Assembly (NCBI GenBank): GCA_038207425.1 | Contig: JBBQZU010000055.1 | Span: 1 to 13,006 of the forward strand | Origin: JBBQZU01 sp038207425 | GTDB taxonomy: Bacteria; Bacteroidota; Bacteroidia; Flavobacteriales_D; Cryomorphaceae | Length of the DNA: 13,006 nucleotides | Direction of reading: 5' to 3' | Part shown: positions 7,591-13,006 of the stretch, in pieces | Numbering within the stretch: the stretch's first letter is position 1 | Layout: every line of letters begins with the position of its first letter | Program-made: the position numbers and the translations under genes | Notes under the pieces: generated by a model | Databases searched by the model: none | Told to the model about the DNA's origin: nothing | What the model saw: only the letters and a program-made list of their open reading frames with translations

Positions 7591-7621
7591 TTGACATTGC
7601 ATATCGGGCAGCGTAAATTAG
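7591..7621 (+). promoter_or_regulatory. Possible promoter of the 68-residue ORF
   Basis: TTG at 7591-7593 and TAAATTAG at 7614-7621 are separated by 20 bases, a plausible -33/-7 pair with one mismatch to TAnnTTTG. The ATG at 7644 follows 22 bases later. Weak, single-site evidence. Confidence 0.3.
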
Positions 7622-7643
7622 CGCTAACCAATAGCTGAGTACC

Positions 7644-7850
7644 ATGTGTGTAATAAGAATCAATGCTAAACCAGAACTCGTGAATACGGAGCGGGTGCGC
7701 CAGGAACTGCGCCGAAAGTTGCCGCTGGCTTATATTAAGCCTACTACCGGTAGAGATTACTTCGATTTTATCCTTGACCTTTCTGATGATGACTCAGAGA
7801 GAATTCAGGATTGGCTTCGCTTCTGCGGGTGGGAGGTTGAAAAACATTAA
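7644..7850 (+). CDS. Small hypothetical protein
   Basis: Function not recognised. The 68-residue product has no signal peptide or membrane segment. It is hydrophilic with many Arg, Asp and Glu residues and reads like a small folded protein: an N-terminal strand (CVIRINAKPELV), a basic helix (TERVRQELRRKL) and an acidic helix ending in a Trp/Cys pair (DDSERIQDWLRFCGWEVEKH). It is divergent from the nuclease (starts 7531 and 7644) and converges on tal, whose stop lies 17 bases away. No shadow-ORF explanation is evident, since nothing else is coded on either strand here once the nuclease start is placed at 7531. The start might be later than 7644, and the ORF could still be chance. Confidence 0.5.
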   Translation: MCVIRINAKPELVNTERVRQELRRKLPLAYIKPTTGRDYFDFILDLSDDDSERIQDWLRFCGWEVEKH

Positions 7851-7867
7851 AGCTGTGGTTCAGGCAA

Positions 7868-8533
7868 TCAGGCTTTTACTTCGCTTGCCTTTTTGTGATC
7901 GGCCAGAAATTGCGCCAGGCCGCTGTCGGTAAGCGGATGCTTCAATAGCCCCAAAATTGCGCTAAGCGGACCTGTCATAACATCAGCTCCTACTTCTGCG
8001 CACTGTATAATGTGCATGGTATGACGCACCGACGCAGCAAGAATTTGGGTTTCGTAGGCGTAGTTGTCGTAAATAAGACGAATTTGCTCAATCAACTCAA
8101 TTCCGTTTATAGAAATATCATCAAGCCTGCCTATAAAAGGCGATACGTATGTGGCACCTGCTTTGGCAGCAAGCAAAGCCTGACCTGCTGAAAACACCAG
8201 CGTGCAATTGGTTTTAATTCCTTTATCAGAAAAATATCGAAGGGCCTTTATACCATCCTTTATCATCGGTATCTTAACCACTATATTCTTATGTAGCTTG
8301 GCAAGTCTATCGCCTTCAGCTACCATACCTGCATAATCAGTTGCAATAACTTCGGCACTTACAGGACCCGGAACTATATCGCATATATCAAGGTAATGCT
8401 GTATTACATTGGCTTCGCCGGTGATGCCTTCTTTGGCCATCAGTGATGGGTTAGTAGTTACCCCGTCGAGTACGCCAAGATCTTGTGCTTCGCGTATTTG
8501 GGCCAGATTGGCAGTGTCGATAAAGAATTTCAT
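7868..8533 (-). CDS. tal: Transaldolase, small (FSA/TalC-like) type
   Basis: Transfers a dihydroxyacetone unit between sugar phosphates in the non-oxidative pentose phosphate pathway, in the cytosol. The 221-residue TIM barrel has the short-form length. MKFFIDTANLAQI at the start and DGVTTNPSL at residues 23-31 are signatures. Lys87 in VVKIPM is the Schiff-base lysine. Glu61 (SAEV) and Phe133 (SPFIGRLDD) are residues that mark true transaldolases; the related fructose-6-phosphate aldolases have Gln and Tyr at these places. Transaldolase activity is therefore the better call. ATG 8531-8533 was chosen because it starts the conserved MKFFIDTA; longer in-frame starts (up to 8725) run across the divergent promoter region and into nrnA. 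The gene is divergent from nrnA (ATG 8651). Confidence 0.95.
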   Translation of the reverse strand: MKFFIDTANLAQIREAQDLGVLDGVTTNPSLMAKEGITGEANVIQHYLDICDIVPGPVSAEVIATDYAGMVAEGDRLAKLHKNIVVKIPMIKDGIKALRYFSDKGIKTNCTLVFSAGQALLAAKAGATYVSPFIGRLDDISINGIELIEQIRLIYDNYAYETQILAASVRHTMHIIQCAEVGADVMTGPLSAILGLLKHPLTDSGLAQFLADHKKASEVKA

Positions 8534-8549
8534 AAATCGTGATTTTTTG

Positions 8550-8578
8550 CAAAAGTACGATTTCAATTCAGCCTGCAA
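8550..8578 (-). promoter_or_regulatory. Promoter of tal (TTG-N18-TACTTTTG)
   Basis: On the minus strand a TTG (plus-strand CAA 8576-8578) is followed after 18 bases by TACTTTTG (8550-8557). This is the best two-element match to the Bacteroidota -33/-7 consensus in the window. The box ends 16 bases before the tal ATG. Confidence 0.6.
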
Positions 8579-8638
8579 TAGCGGAGCTACGCGAATATGA
8601 ACATACAATACGATCTTAGCAGCCCCATCAATAAATGC

Positions 8639-8646
8639 TACCTTCG
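8639..8646 (+). promoter_or_regulatory. -7 box TACCTTCG of the nrnA operon
   Basis: One mismatch to TAnnTTTG, ending exactly 4 bases before the ATG at 8651, as for the nuclease gene. No clear TTG is seen at the -33 position. It implies a very short or absent 5' leader. Confidence 0.45.
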
Positions 8647-8650
8647 CGGC

Positions 8651-9670
8651 ATGAATTCTAATCATAGCAAGGATATCCACGATCTTATTCTGAAATCGAA
8701 GAGAGCCGCGATCATCATACATCAAGGCCCCGACGGTGATGCAATAGGCTCTTCATTGGCCTGGAGCCATATTTTGCGAAAGCTAGGCGTACATGCCAAA
8801 ATCATTGCGCCCGATTCATTTCCCGATTTCCTTAAATGGATGCCCGGTGCCGATGAATTAATACTCTTCGACCGGCAGGAAATTCAGGGTAAGCGGGCCA
8901 TTGAGCAAGCCGATGTGATATTTTGTCTCGATTTTAACGCTGCCGACCGCATGAGCCATGCTGAAGCAACTGTTACCGGTGCACACAAGCCCATAGTGGT
9001 TATTGATCACCACCGCTTTCCTACCGCTTTCGCGAAATATTACTACACTGACGATACTGCTTCGAGCACAGCAGAACTAATATACCGCCTTACCCTTGAG
9101 CTGGGCTATGCAAATTTAATTGACCAGGATATTGCATCGTGTTTGTATGCCGGTATGGTAACGGATACAGGTTCATTCAGATTTCCGTCGGTAACTCCGG
9201 CTGTAATGCGCGTAGCTGCAGCACTTATGGAAACCGGTATCGATCATGCCCGAATCCACATGGATATTTTCGACAGCAACACCGAAGATATGACCAGGCT
9301 TCGGGGATTTTCCCTTTCGGAAAAACTTGTGGTATTGGCCGAAGCATCAACTGCCTACATATCGCTTACCGATGAAGAGTTGAAGCGATTCAACAACAAA
9401 AAAGGATATACCGAAGGCCTGGTAAATCAGGCTTTGGCTCTTAAAGGTGTTCACCTTGCAGCCCTTTTTACTGAGGGAGACGGGCTTATTAAGATATCGC
9501 TTCGAAGTCATGGAAGTCTCGATGTAAATCAATTGGCAAGAACCCATTTCAACGGCGGCGGCCATGTGAATGCGGCAGGTGGTCGAAGCCATGAAACCAT
9601 GAGCCAGGTAATTGCAAAATTTGAAGAGGTGGCGCGTATTATGTCAAACCAAATTGCAACAGCGGTATGA
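8651..9670 (+). CDS. nrnA: DHH-family phosphoesterase, NrnA-like (oligoribonuclease / pAp phosphatase)
   Basis: Predicted cytosolic Mn-dependent enzyme that degrades 2-5 nt RNA (nanoRNA) and/or dephosphorylates pAp. The 339-residue length is normal for NrnA. DHH domain motifs are HQGPDGDAIGSS (His24, Asp28, Asp30), CLDFN (Asp94), VVIDHHRFP (Asp119-His120-His121) and GMVTDTGSFRF (Asp172). The DHHA1 domain ends in FNGGGHVNAAGG at residues 300-311. All catalytic motifs are present. The start at 8651 follows a promoter-like box and gives the right N-terminus; an upstream in-frame ATG at 8597 lies inside the divergent promoter region. The stop overlaps the next start (ATGA, 9667-9670), which suggests translational coupling. 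The nrnA-gldI pairing is, to my recollection, common in Bacteroidota. Confidence 0.95.
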   Translation: MNSNHSKDIHDLILKSKRAAIIIHQGPDGDAIGSSLAWSHILRKLGVHAKIIAPDSFPDFLKWMPGADELILFDRQEIQGKRAIEQADVIFCLDFNAADRMSHAEATVTGAHKPIVVIDHHRFPTAFAKYYYTDDTASSTAELIYRLTLELGYANLIDQDIASCLYAGMVTDTGSFRFPSVTPAVMRVAAALMETGIDHARIHMDIFDSNTEDMTRLRGFSLSEKLVVLAEASTAYISLTDEELKRFNNKKGYTEGLVNQALALKGVHLAALFTEGDGLIKISLRSHGSLDVNQLARTHFNGGGHVNAAGGRSHETMSQVIAKFEEVARIMSNQIATAV

Positions 9671-10185
9671 AACTGATCATACACTTAGCTACATCGCTGT
9701 TGATAATGTTGGCATCATCTTGTCAGGACAAGCCAGCTACGAAAAATCAGCAGACCTATACCTATGATCAGCTTATAGAAGCCAATAAGCGAAAAGTAGG
9801 GCAGGAGCGTGATATAATTGATTCGTTCGTCGCGAAATCGGGTCATGAAATGCTCATTTCACCGACCGGTCTCAGATACTACGTTTACGGCCACGGCAGT
9901 GGCGACAGTGCCCGCTTCGGGCATATTGCCACGGTAGTTTACAATGCTTACCTGCTTGATAGTACGGTGGTTTCATCGGCTACTTTAAAGAATCCTTTGA
10001 TATTCAAAATTGGTGAATCTGATGTGGTGAGCGGATTGCATGAAGCCGTTGGTCTTTTGCGTGAAGGCGACAGTGCGCGATTTGTTATCCCTTCATTTCT
10101 TGCCTATGGCCTTACGGGCAAGAATCCTAATGTGCCGCCTAATGCCACCCTTTACTATGACCTGCAACTTGTGGCGATTTATTAG
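9667..10185 (+). CDS. FKBP-type peptidyl-prolyl isomerase lipoprotein, GldI-like
   Basis: Predicted envelope lipoprotein of 172 residues that would catalyse cis-trans isomerisation of prolyl bonds in exported proteins. The signal sequence ends LASSC (Cys19), a plausible lipobox. A linker with YDQLIEANKRKVGQERDIID and SPTGLRYYVYG precedes an FKBP domain at about 83-172. FKBP landmarks are VVYNAYLLD, LIFKIGESDVVSGLHEAV, GDSARFVIPSFLAYG and VPPNATLYYDLQLV. Size and layout match GldI, the gliding-motility-associated FKBP of Flavobacteria. Whether it serves gliding or only general periplasmic folding cannot be told, as no other gliding genes are in view. It shares 4 bases with nrnA upstream and 29 with the second FKBP gene downstream. 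Confidence 0.88.
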   Translation: MKLIIHLATSLLIMLASSCQDKPATKNQQTYTYDQLIEANKRKVGQERDIIDSFVAKSGHEMLISPTGLRYYVYGHGSGDSARFGHIATVVYNAYLLDSTVVSSATLKNPLIFKIGESDVVSGLHEAVGLLREGDSARFVIPSFLAYGLTGKNPNVPPNATLYYDLQLVAIY

Positions 10186-10963
10186 TATTTCAGCCCTTCT
10201 CTTGCTGAGTGCATGCAGCAGGCCACCGGAATATGCAGTACTCCCCAATGGTGATCGCTGGAAGCTGCTGGCTTTTGATGAACAGAAGCAAAGACTCGAT
10301 TCAGCAGGTAGTATCATTATGCACATTACCATGTTTTCGCACCCTGAAGGTGATACATTGTACAGTTATGCAAATACCGCTTTCGCAACCTACGATGGTT
10401 CCATGTGGGAATTTTTAAAGAGCAGATATGTAACCGATAGTCTGACATATGTGTGCGGAGCAAAGTCTGCCCTGGGCGGTATGAACGGAGCAGACTCGCT
10501 AAGGTATAATATCCGTTTACTGCGTATGCGTTCAAAGGCATCGCTGCGCGATGCCCGCACCCGGGAATTGCTTTCACTCGATTCGCTTGTGAGACACGAC
10601 ACTATTTCCGGAAGGTACACTGAACACAATGGAATCTGGATGCGAACTTTGATAGCCGGCGATACTTCATTGGTAAGCGAAGGAAGGGAAGTTGCCATAC
10701 ACTATCAGGGTCGTACTTTGGAGGGACAAGTATTTGACGACTCCCGCAGAACAGGTGGTTTGCTTCGGTTTATAAAGGGAAATGAACATCAGGTGATCGA
10801 AGGTATTGATCTGGCATTGGATCGTATGCATCGCGGAGAAACTGCTGAAGTGATTATTCCGTCATGGCTGGCCTTCGGTTCGGGTGGAAGTGGTGGTGGA
10901 ATTGTGCCTCCATACAGCACCCTGGTTTATGTGGTAGAAGTTGTGGAACTCGCGAAATTTTGA
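10157..10963 (+). CDS. FKBP-type peptidyl-prolyl isomerase lipoprotein with two FKBP-like regions
   Basis: Predicted 268-residue envelope lipoprotein, signal peptide ending in a standard lipobox LSAC (Cys20). Residues 177-266 form a good FKBP domain: EVAIHYQGRTLEGQVFDDS, LRFIKGNEHQVIEGIDLAL, GETAEVIIPSWLAFGSG and IVPPYSTLVYVVEVVEL. Residues 25-130 look like a second, divergent FKBP-like region (GSIIMHITMF, TDSLTYVCGAKSALGGMNGA, SLRYNIRLLRM) without the hydrophobic active-site residues, so probably structural. The chosen start, ATG 10157, lies inside the previous gene and gives a 29-base overlap; the longer in-frame start at 10040 would put 39 unrelated residues before the signal peptide. It ends 26 bases before the stop of the convergent protease gene. 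Confidence 0.88.
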   Translation: MTCNLWRFISISALLLLSACSRPPEYAVLPNGDRWKLLAFDEQKQRLDSAGSIIMHITMFSHPEGDTLYSYANTAFATYDGSMWEFLKSRYVTDSLTYVCGAKSALGGMNGADSLRYNIRLLRMRSKASLRDARTRELLSLDSLVRHDTISGRYTEHNGIWMRTLIAGDTSLVSEGREVAIHYQGRTLEGQVFDDSRRTGGLLRFIKGNEHQVIEGIDLALDRMHRGETAEVIIPSWLAFGSGGSGGGIVPPYSTLVYVVEVVELAKF

Positions 10964-10989
10964 AATTTTTCTATTTCCGCAAGGGCAAC

Positions 10990-11961
10990 TTACTTTTTTA
11001 AGTCATCCATATACCCGCTCATTCTCAGCAGCTTTTTGTAGCGATTGGTTTTAATTATAGTATTGATCGCTTCTGTTTTGTCTTCCGCTTTTTCATAGTA
11101 GGCTTCGCAAATTTTATAACCCATAAAGTAGCCCAGATCGGCTACGCCATATCTAGTGGCATTACCGGTGTATAGCCAGTTTCTTGTGTTTTTGGTGGGC
11201 ATCTCCTCGTGGAAATCGCGTTTTAGTTCTTCTTCGTGTGCTCATCCATATTCATGCGTAGCAGCGTTGATCGTGACGCCGGTTACTTTCTCAGCAATAA
11301 AATTGGCTGAACCTTCAACAATACCCATGGTAATCAAGCGGTGATCAAGGTACGACCATGTCAATCCCGGCCTGAAGCGCTGTTGTGTATGTGCGGTTTC
11401 ATGAGCTACAAATTTTTCGACCTGCGAAGTTCTGCCAATTACCATTCTGTGCCAATTATTCAGCTCCTTAAATTGCGCATTTGTGTCAGCAACCATCATT
11501 TCAGTGCCAAGCAGTAGCCAGCCACTTTTCACTGTGCCGCTGGTAGAAAGAACTCCAATTGCAAAACAAACTTTGGGTGGCTTGAATTTCGTAATTGTAG
11601 AGTCATACTGAGCAAACTGCAATTTTACGGCTTCTTCATACCTGCTCAGGTCTGTTGAATTGGGTCGTATCGATGCGTAGTATGTGGAATATGCCTCTAC
11701 CGCATCTGCATATTTGTCGGCTGTTAAGGCCCTTACTTTCATGAATTTCCTGAAGCCTTCAGATGCCTTGTCCAGATAATTGGTTTGAAATACAGCCATG
11801 CTATCTGCTCTGTTGCTGGCAGTTGTCAGCAGGTCGTATGCCTGCCAGAATTGTTGCACATCAATGGTATAAATTTCAGGAACAATACTATTTTCAGCTT
11901 GCCCCGTGGCGGCAAAAGAAACCAGTGGTAGTAGTATAATTAGCGAGATGTAATATCTCAT
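10990..11961 (-). pseudogene. DUF2268-type putative Zn metalloprotease, interrupted by one in-frame TGA
   Basis: Frame from ATG 11959-11961: signal peptide (residues 1-20, ISLIILLPLVSFAATGQA), then the family's N-terminal half (QFWQAYDLL, NYLDKASEGFRKFMKVRAL, YYASIRPNSTDL, KVCFAIGVLSTSGTVKSGW). Zinc motif HETAH is at 187-191 and GIVEGSANF places a likely third ligand at Glu216. At codon 240 (11242-11244) there is a TGA. The same frame goes on without any shift: AHEEELKRDFHEE, NWLYTGN, ADLGYFMGYKICEAYYEKA and LRMSGYMDDLKK to a TAA at 10990-10992. The second half carries the conserved YF.GY.I...YY block of the family, so the full protein would be 323 codons. Either a fresh nonsense mutation, a sequencing error, or read-through; the HETAH half alone lacks the C-terminal helices. 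It is 48 bases downstream of sixA, probably the same transcript. Also known as GldB-like by Pfam clan, but it is not GldB proper. Confidence 0.8.
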
Positions 11962-12009
11962 AGAAAACTCACAGTCGGGAGAAAATATTTTGAAAATAGC
12001 TACTTCAAA

Positions 12010-12504
12010 TCAATCTCCATTTTTTGGAAAATCAAACCATTGCATTTTGCCTGTTCCTTGTGACAACATTTTCCAGGTATCAAATGGAAATACAATTTTC
12101 ACCTGTCCTGAGGTGGTAATATTTCCCAGATACTCATCGGTAAGATATTCAGCAAATTCTGTAAAACCGGGGTTATGCCCAAAGATCATTACGCTTGCGA
12201 TTTCATCGTCAAGATTATTTACAAGGTTTAAAAGAGTTCGAACTCCCGCCATGTAAATGCTTCGTTCTTCGATGATTTTCCCAACAGGGTAGCCTATCTC
12301 TTTGGCTACGAGCCGGGCGGTGCTGATTGCTCTCACCGCCGCACTGCTCAATATTAGCTCTGTTTTGTCACCTTTATCCCTCAGCCGTTTTCCCATTTCA
12401 GGGGCATCGTGCATACCTCGGTTATTCAAAGGTCTTTCAAAGTCGCTGAGATTGGAATGTTCCCAACTTGACTTGGCATGTCTGTGTAAGATCAGAATTT
12501 TCAT
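12010..12504 (-). CDS. SixA-like histidine phosphatase
   Basis: Predicted 164-residue cytosolic histidine-acid phosphatase family protein of the SixA branch, which includes phosphohistidine phosphatases acting on phosphorelay proteins. The N-terminal LHRHAKSSW gives the phospho-accepting His9 with Arg8. SSAAVRAISTA gives Arg58 of the phosphate pocket. IFGHNPGFTEF gives His110. All core residues are in place and the length is normal for the SixA group. Actual substrate unknown; distant SixA-like proteins may act on other phosphates. It is first in a minus-strand pair with the DUF2268 gene. A TACTTTCA box ends 4 bases before the ATG. Confidence 0.9.
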   Translation of the reverse strand: MKILILHRHAKSSWEHSNLSDFERPLNNRGMHDAPEMGKRLRDKGDKTELILSSAAVRAISTARLVAKEIGYPVGKIIEERSIYMAGVRTLLNLVNNLDDEIASVMIFGHNPGFTEFAEYLTDEYLGNITTSGQVKIVFPFDTWKMLSQGTGKMQWFDFPKNGD

Positions 12505-12508
12505 AGGT

Positions 12509-12516
12509 TGAAAGTA
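12509..12516 (-). promoter_or_regulatory. -7-like box TACTTTCA of sixA
   Basis: Minus-strand TACTTTCA resembles TAnnTTTG with two end mismatches and ends exactly 4 bases before the ATG at 12504. No TTG is visible at -33. Its value comes from the same 4-base spacing seen at the nuclease and nrnA starts. Confidence 0.35.
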
Positions 12517-12829
12517 TGGGATAATTTGGGGATAATCAGCTTTTTTTGATATCCTTAGAAAAAGTTCAATACAAAAAGTAAAAGCAATTGAAGTATTGGA
12601 TTACAGCGTATGTAGAGCTGAATAAAAGACAGGATGGTCTATGAATATTTCTATGTATTCCCATCCTATTCAATATCAAAAAGGTCGGGATAATTATTAA
12701 AACAGGGCTCATATACGAAAACGAAAATAATAATATCAGCGCAGCTAAGCTGATGGATATAACACCATTTAAAAAACGAGTGTTACAATTGTTAGCAAAG
12801 AAGTTCAGGATAGTGTTGGAGTGGTAATT
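12517..12829. other. AT-rich gene-less stretch before the right IS copy
   Basis: No convincing gene. A minus-strand frame is open through 12566-12829 and would encode a hydrophobic segment (SLAALILLFSFSYMSPVLII), but its only start lies inside the IS and its codon use is poor. It may be the remnant of a membrane-protein gene cut by the IS, or chance. A 7-base inverted repeat (AGGATGG at 12631-12637, CCATCCT at 12661-12667) spans a 23-base loop, too weak to call a terminator. Confidence 0.4.
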
Positions 12830-13006
12830 TGAGCTGGTCTCGTTTTTTTTGGACAGGAAATTAATAACCCTTAATTTTCTGAACAATGAGAAAAGAATGA
12901 CGAACCTTCCAAGCAAGTTTCAAAGCAAAGATAGCCATCGAGGCTATAAAAGAGCAGTGAACCATAAGCGAGTTAGCTCAAAAGCATCAGTTACACCCCA
13001 ACCAGA
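12830..13006 (+). mobile_element. IS3-family insertion sequence, right copy (first 177 bases)
   Basis: Starts with TGAGCTGGTCTCG followed by a run of 8 T and GGACAGGAAA, the same terminus as the left copy but on the opposite strand. The flank before it (GTGGTAATT) differs from the left copy's flank, which fixes the boundary at 12830. The rest of the element is outside the window. Confidence 0.88.
12886..13006 (+). pseudogene. IS3-family transposase orfA, right copy, two nonsense codons
   Basis: From ATG 12886 the frame reads MRKE, TGA (12898-12900), RTFQASFKAKIAIEAIKEQ, TGA (12958-12960), TISELAQKHQLHPNQ to the window end. The first TGA is shared with the left copy; the second is private, because the left copy has His-Leu (CAC TTA) where this one has Gln-stop (CAG TGA). 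The helix-turn-helix region lies after both stops, so no functional OrfA could be made from this start. Confidence 0.85.

Noticed and set aside
7532..7663. Nuclease starting at the upstream ATG (7661-7663)
   Set aside because: It would bury the signal peptide 44 residues inside the protein, span the TACCTTTG box and overlap the divergent ORF.
11242..11244. TGA reassigned to an amino acid, or selenocysteine, given TGA inside three frames
   Set aside because: acs, nrnA, nuclease, tal, sixA and the second FKBP gene all end in TGA at family-normal lengths. No SECIS-like hairpin with a suitable loop is evident just after 11242, and the family has no known selenoprotein members.
12566..12916. 116-residue minus-strand ORF with hydrophobic segments
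   Set aside because: Its start lies inside the right IS copy, composition is AT-driven, and no family is recognisable. At most a relic of a disrupted gene.
1..13006. CRISPR array, tRNA/rRNA genes or riboswitch
   Set aside because: No regularly spaced repeats, no tRNA-like cloverleaf and no recognisable riboswitch core were seen in the intergenic gaps, all of which are short.

Overview
The window looks like a chromosomal piece from a Bacteroidota bacterium, probably near Chitinophagia or Sphingobacteriia; the exact lineage cannot be fixed from the sequence. Evidence: promoter-like boxes of the Bacteroidota TAnnTTTG type just upstream of several start codons, a GldI-like FKBP lipoprotein next to an NrnA-type DHH phosphoesterase, a DUF2268-type putative metalloprotease, and an Rhs remnant with the Bacteroidota-style core. 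TGA is an ordinary stop codon here: acs, nrnA, the nuclease, tal, sixA and the second FKBP gene all end with it.

Layout. 1-808 is the 5' part of an IS3-family insertion sequence on the minus strand, and 12830-13006 is the start of a related but non-identical copy on the plus strand. The two orfA ends face inward and flank the whole window as inverted repeats. Both copies carry nonsense codons. The left copy sits inside the C-terminal tip of a badly decayed Rhs-family gene (about 809-2110, minus strand), which has several frameshifts and stops and no visible 5' part.

2244-5749 holds acs (acetyl-CoA synthetase) followed 5 bases later by a polytopic membrane protein of GT-C-like architecture. 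Convergent to them is a small CsbD-like stress protein (5754-6035). An exported DNA/RNA non-specific nuclease with a C-terminal OB-like domain (6281-7531) is divergent from a 68-residue orphan ORF (7644-7850). A small-type transaldolase (7868-8533) is divergent from a tight three-gene operon, nrnA - gldI-like FKBP - second FKBP lipoprotein (8651-10963), whose genes overlap by 4 and 29 bases.

Convergent to the operon is a minus-strand pair: a SixA-like histidine phosphatase (12010-12504) followed by a DUF2268 putative zinc protease (10990-11961). The protease gene is split by a single in-frame TGA although its frame is intact on both sides. 12505-12829 is AT-rich with no convincing gene.

Most genes are core functions: acetate activation, pentose-phosphate chemistry, nanoRNA/pAp turnover and envelope protein folding. 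The accessory material lies at the edges (two IS copies and the Rhs wreck). I do not see a complete new defence or mobile system. The points most worth a second look are the Rhs toxin-tip remnant cut by the IS, the single-TGA metalloprotease gene, the shared nonsense codon in both IS copies, and three promoter boxes that all sit exactly 4 bases before an ATG and suggest leaderless mRNAs.
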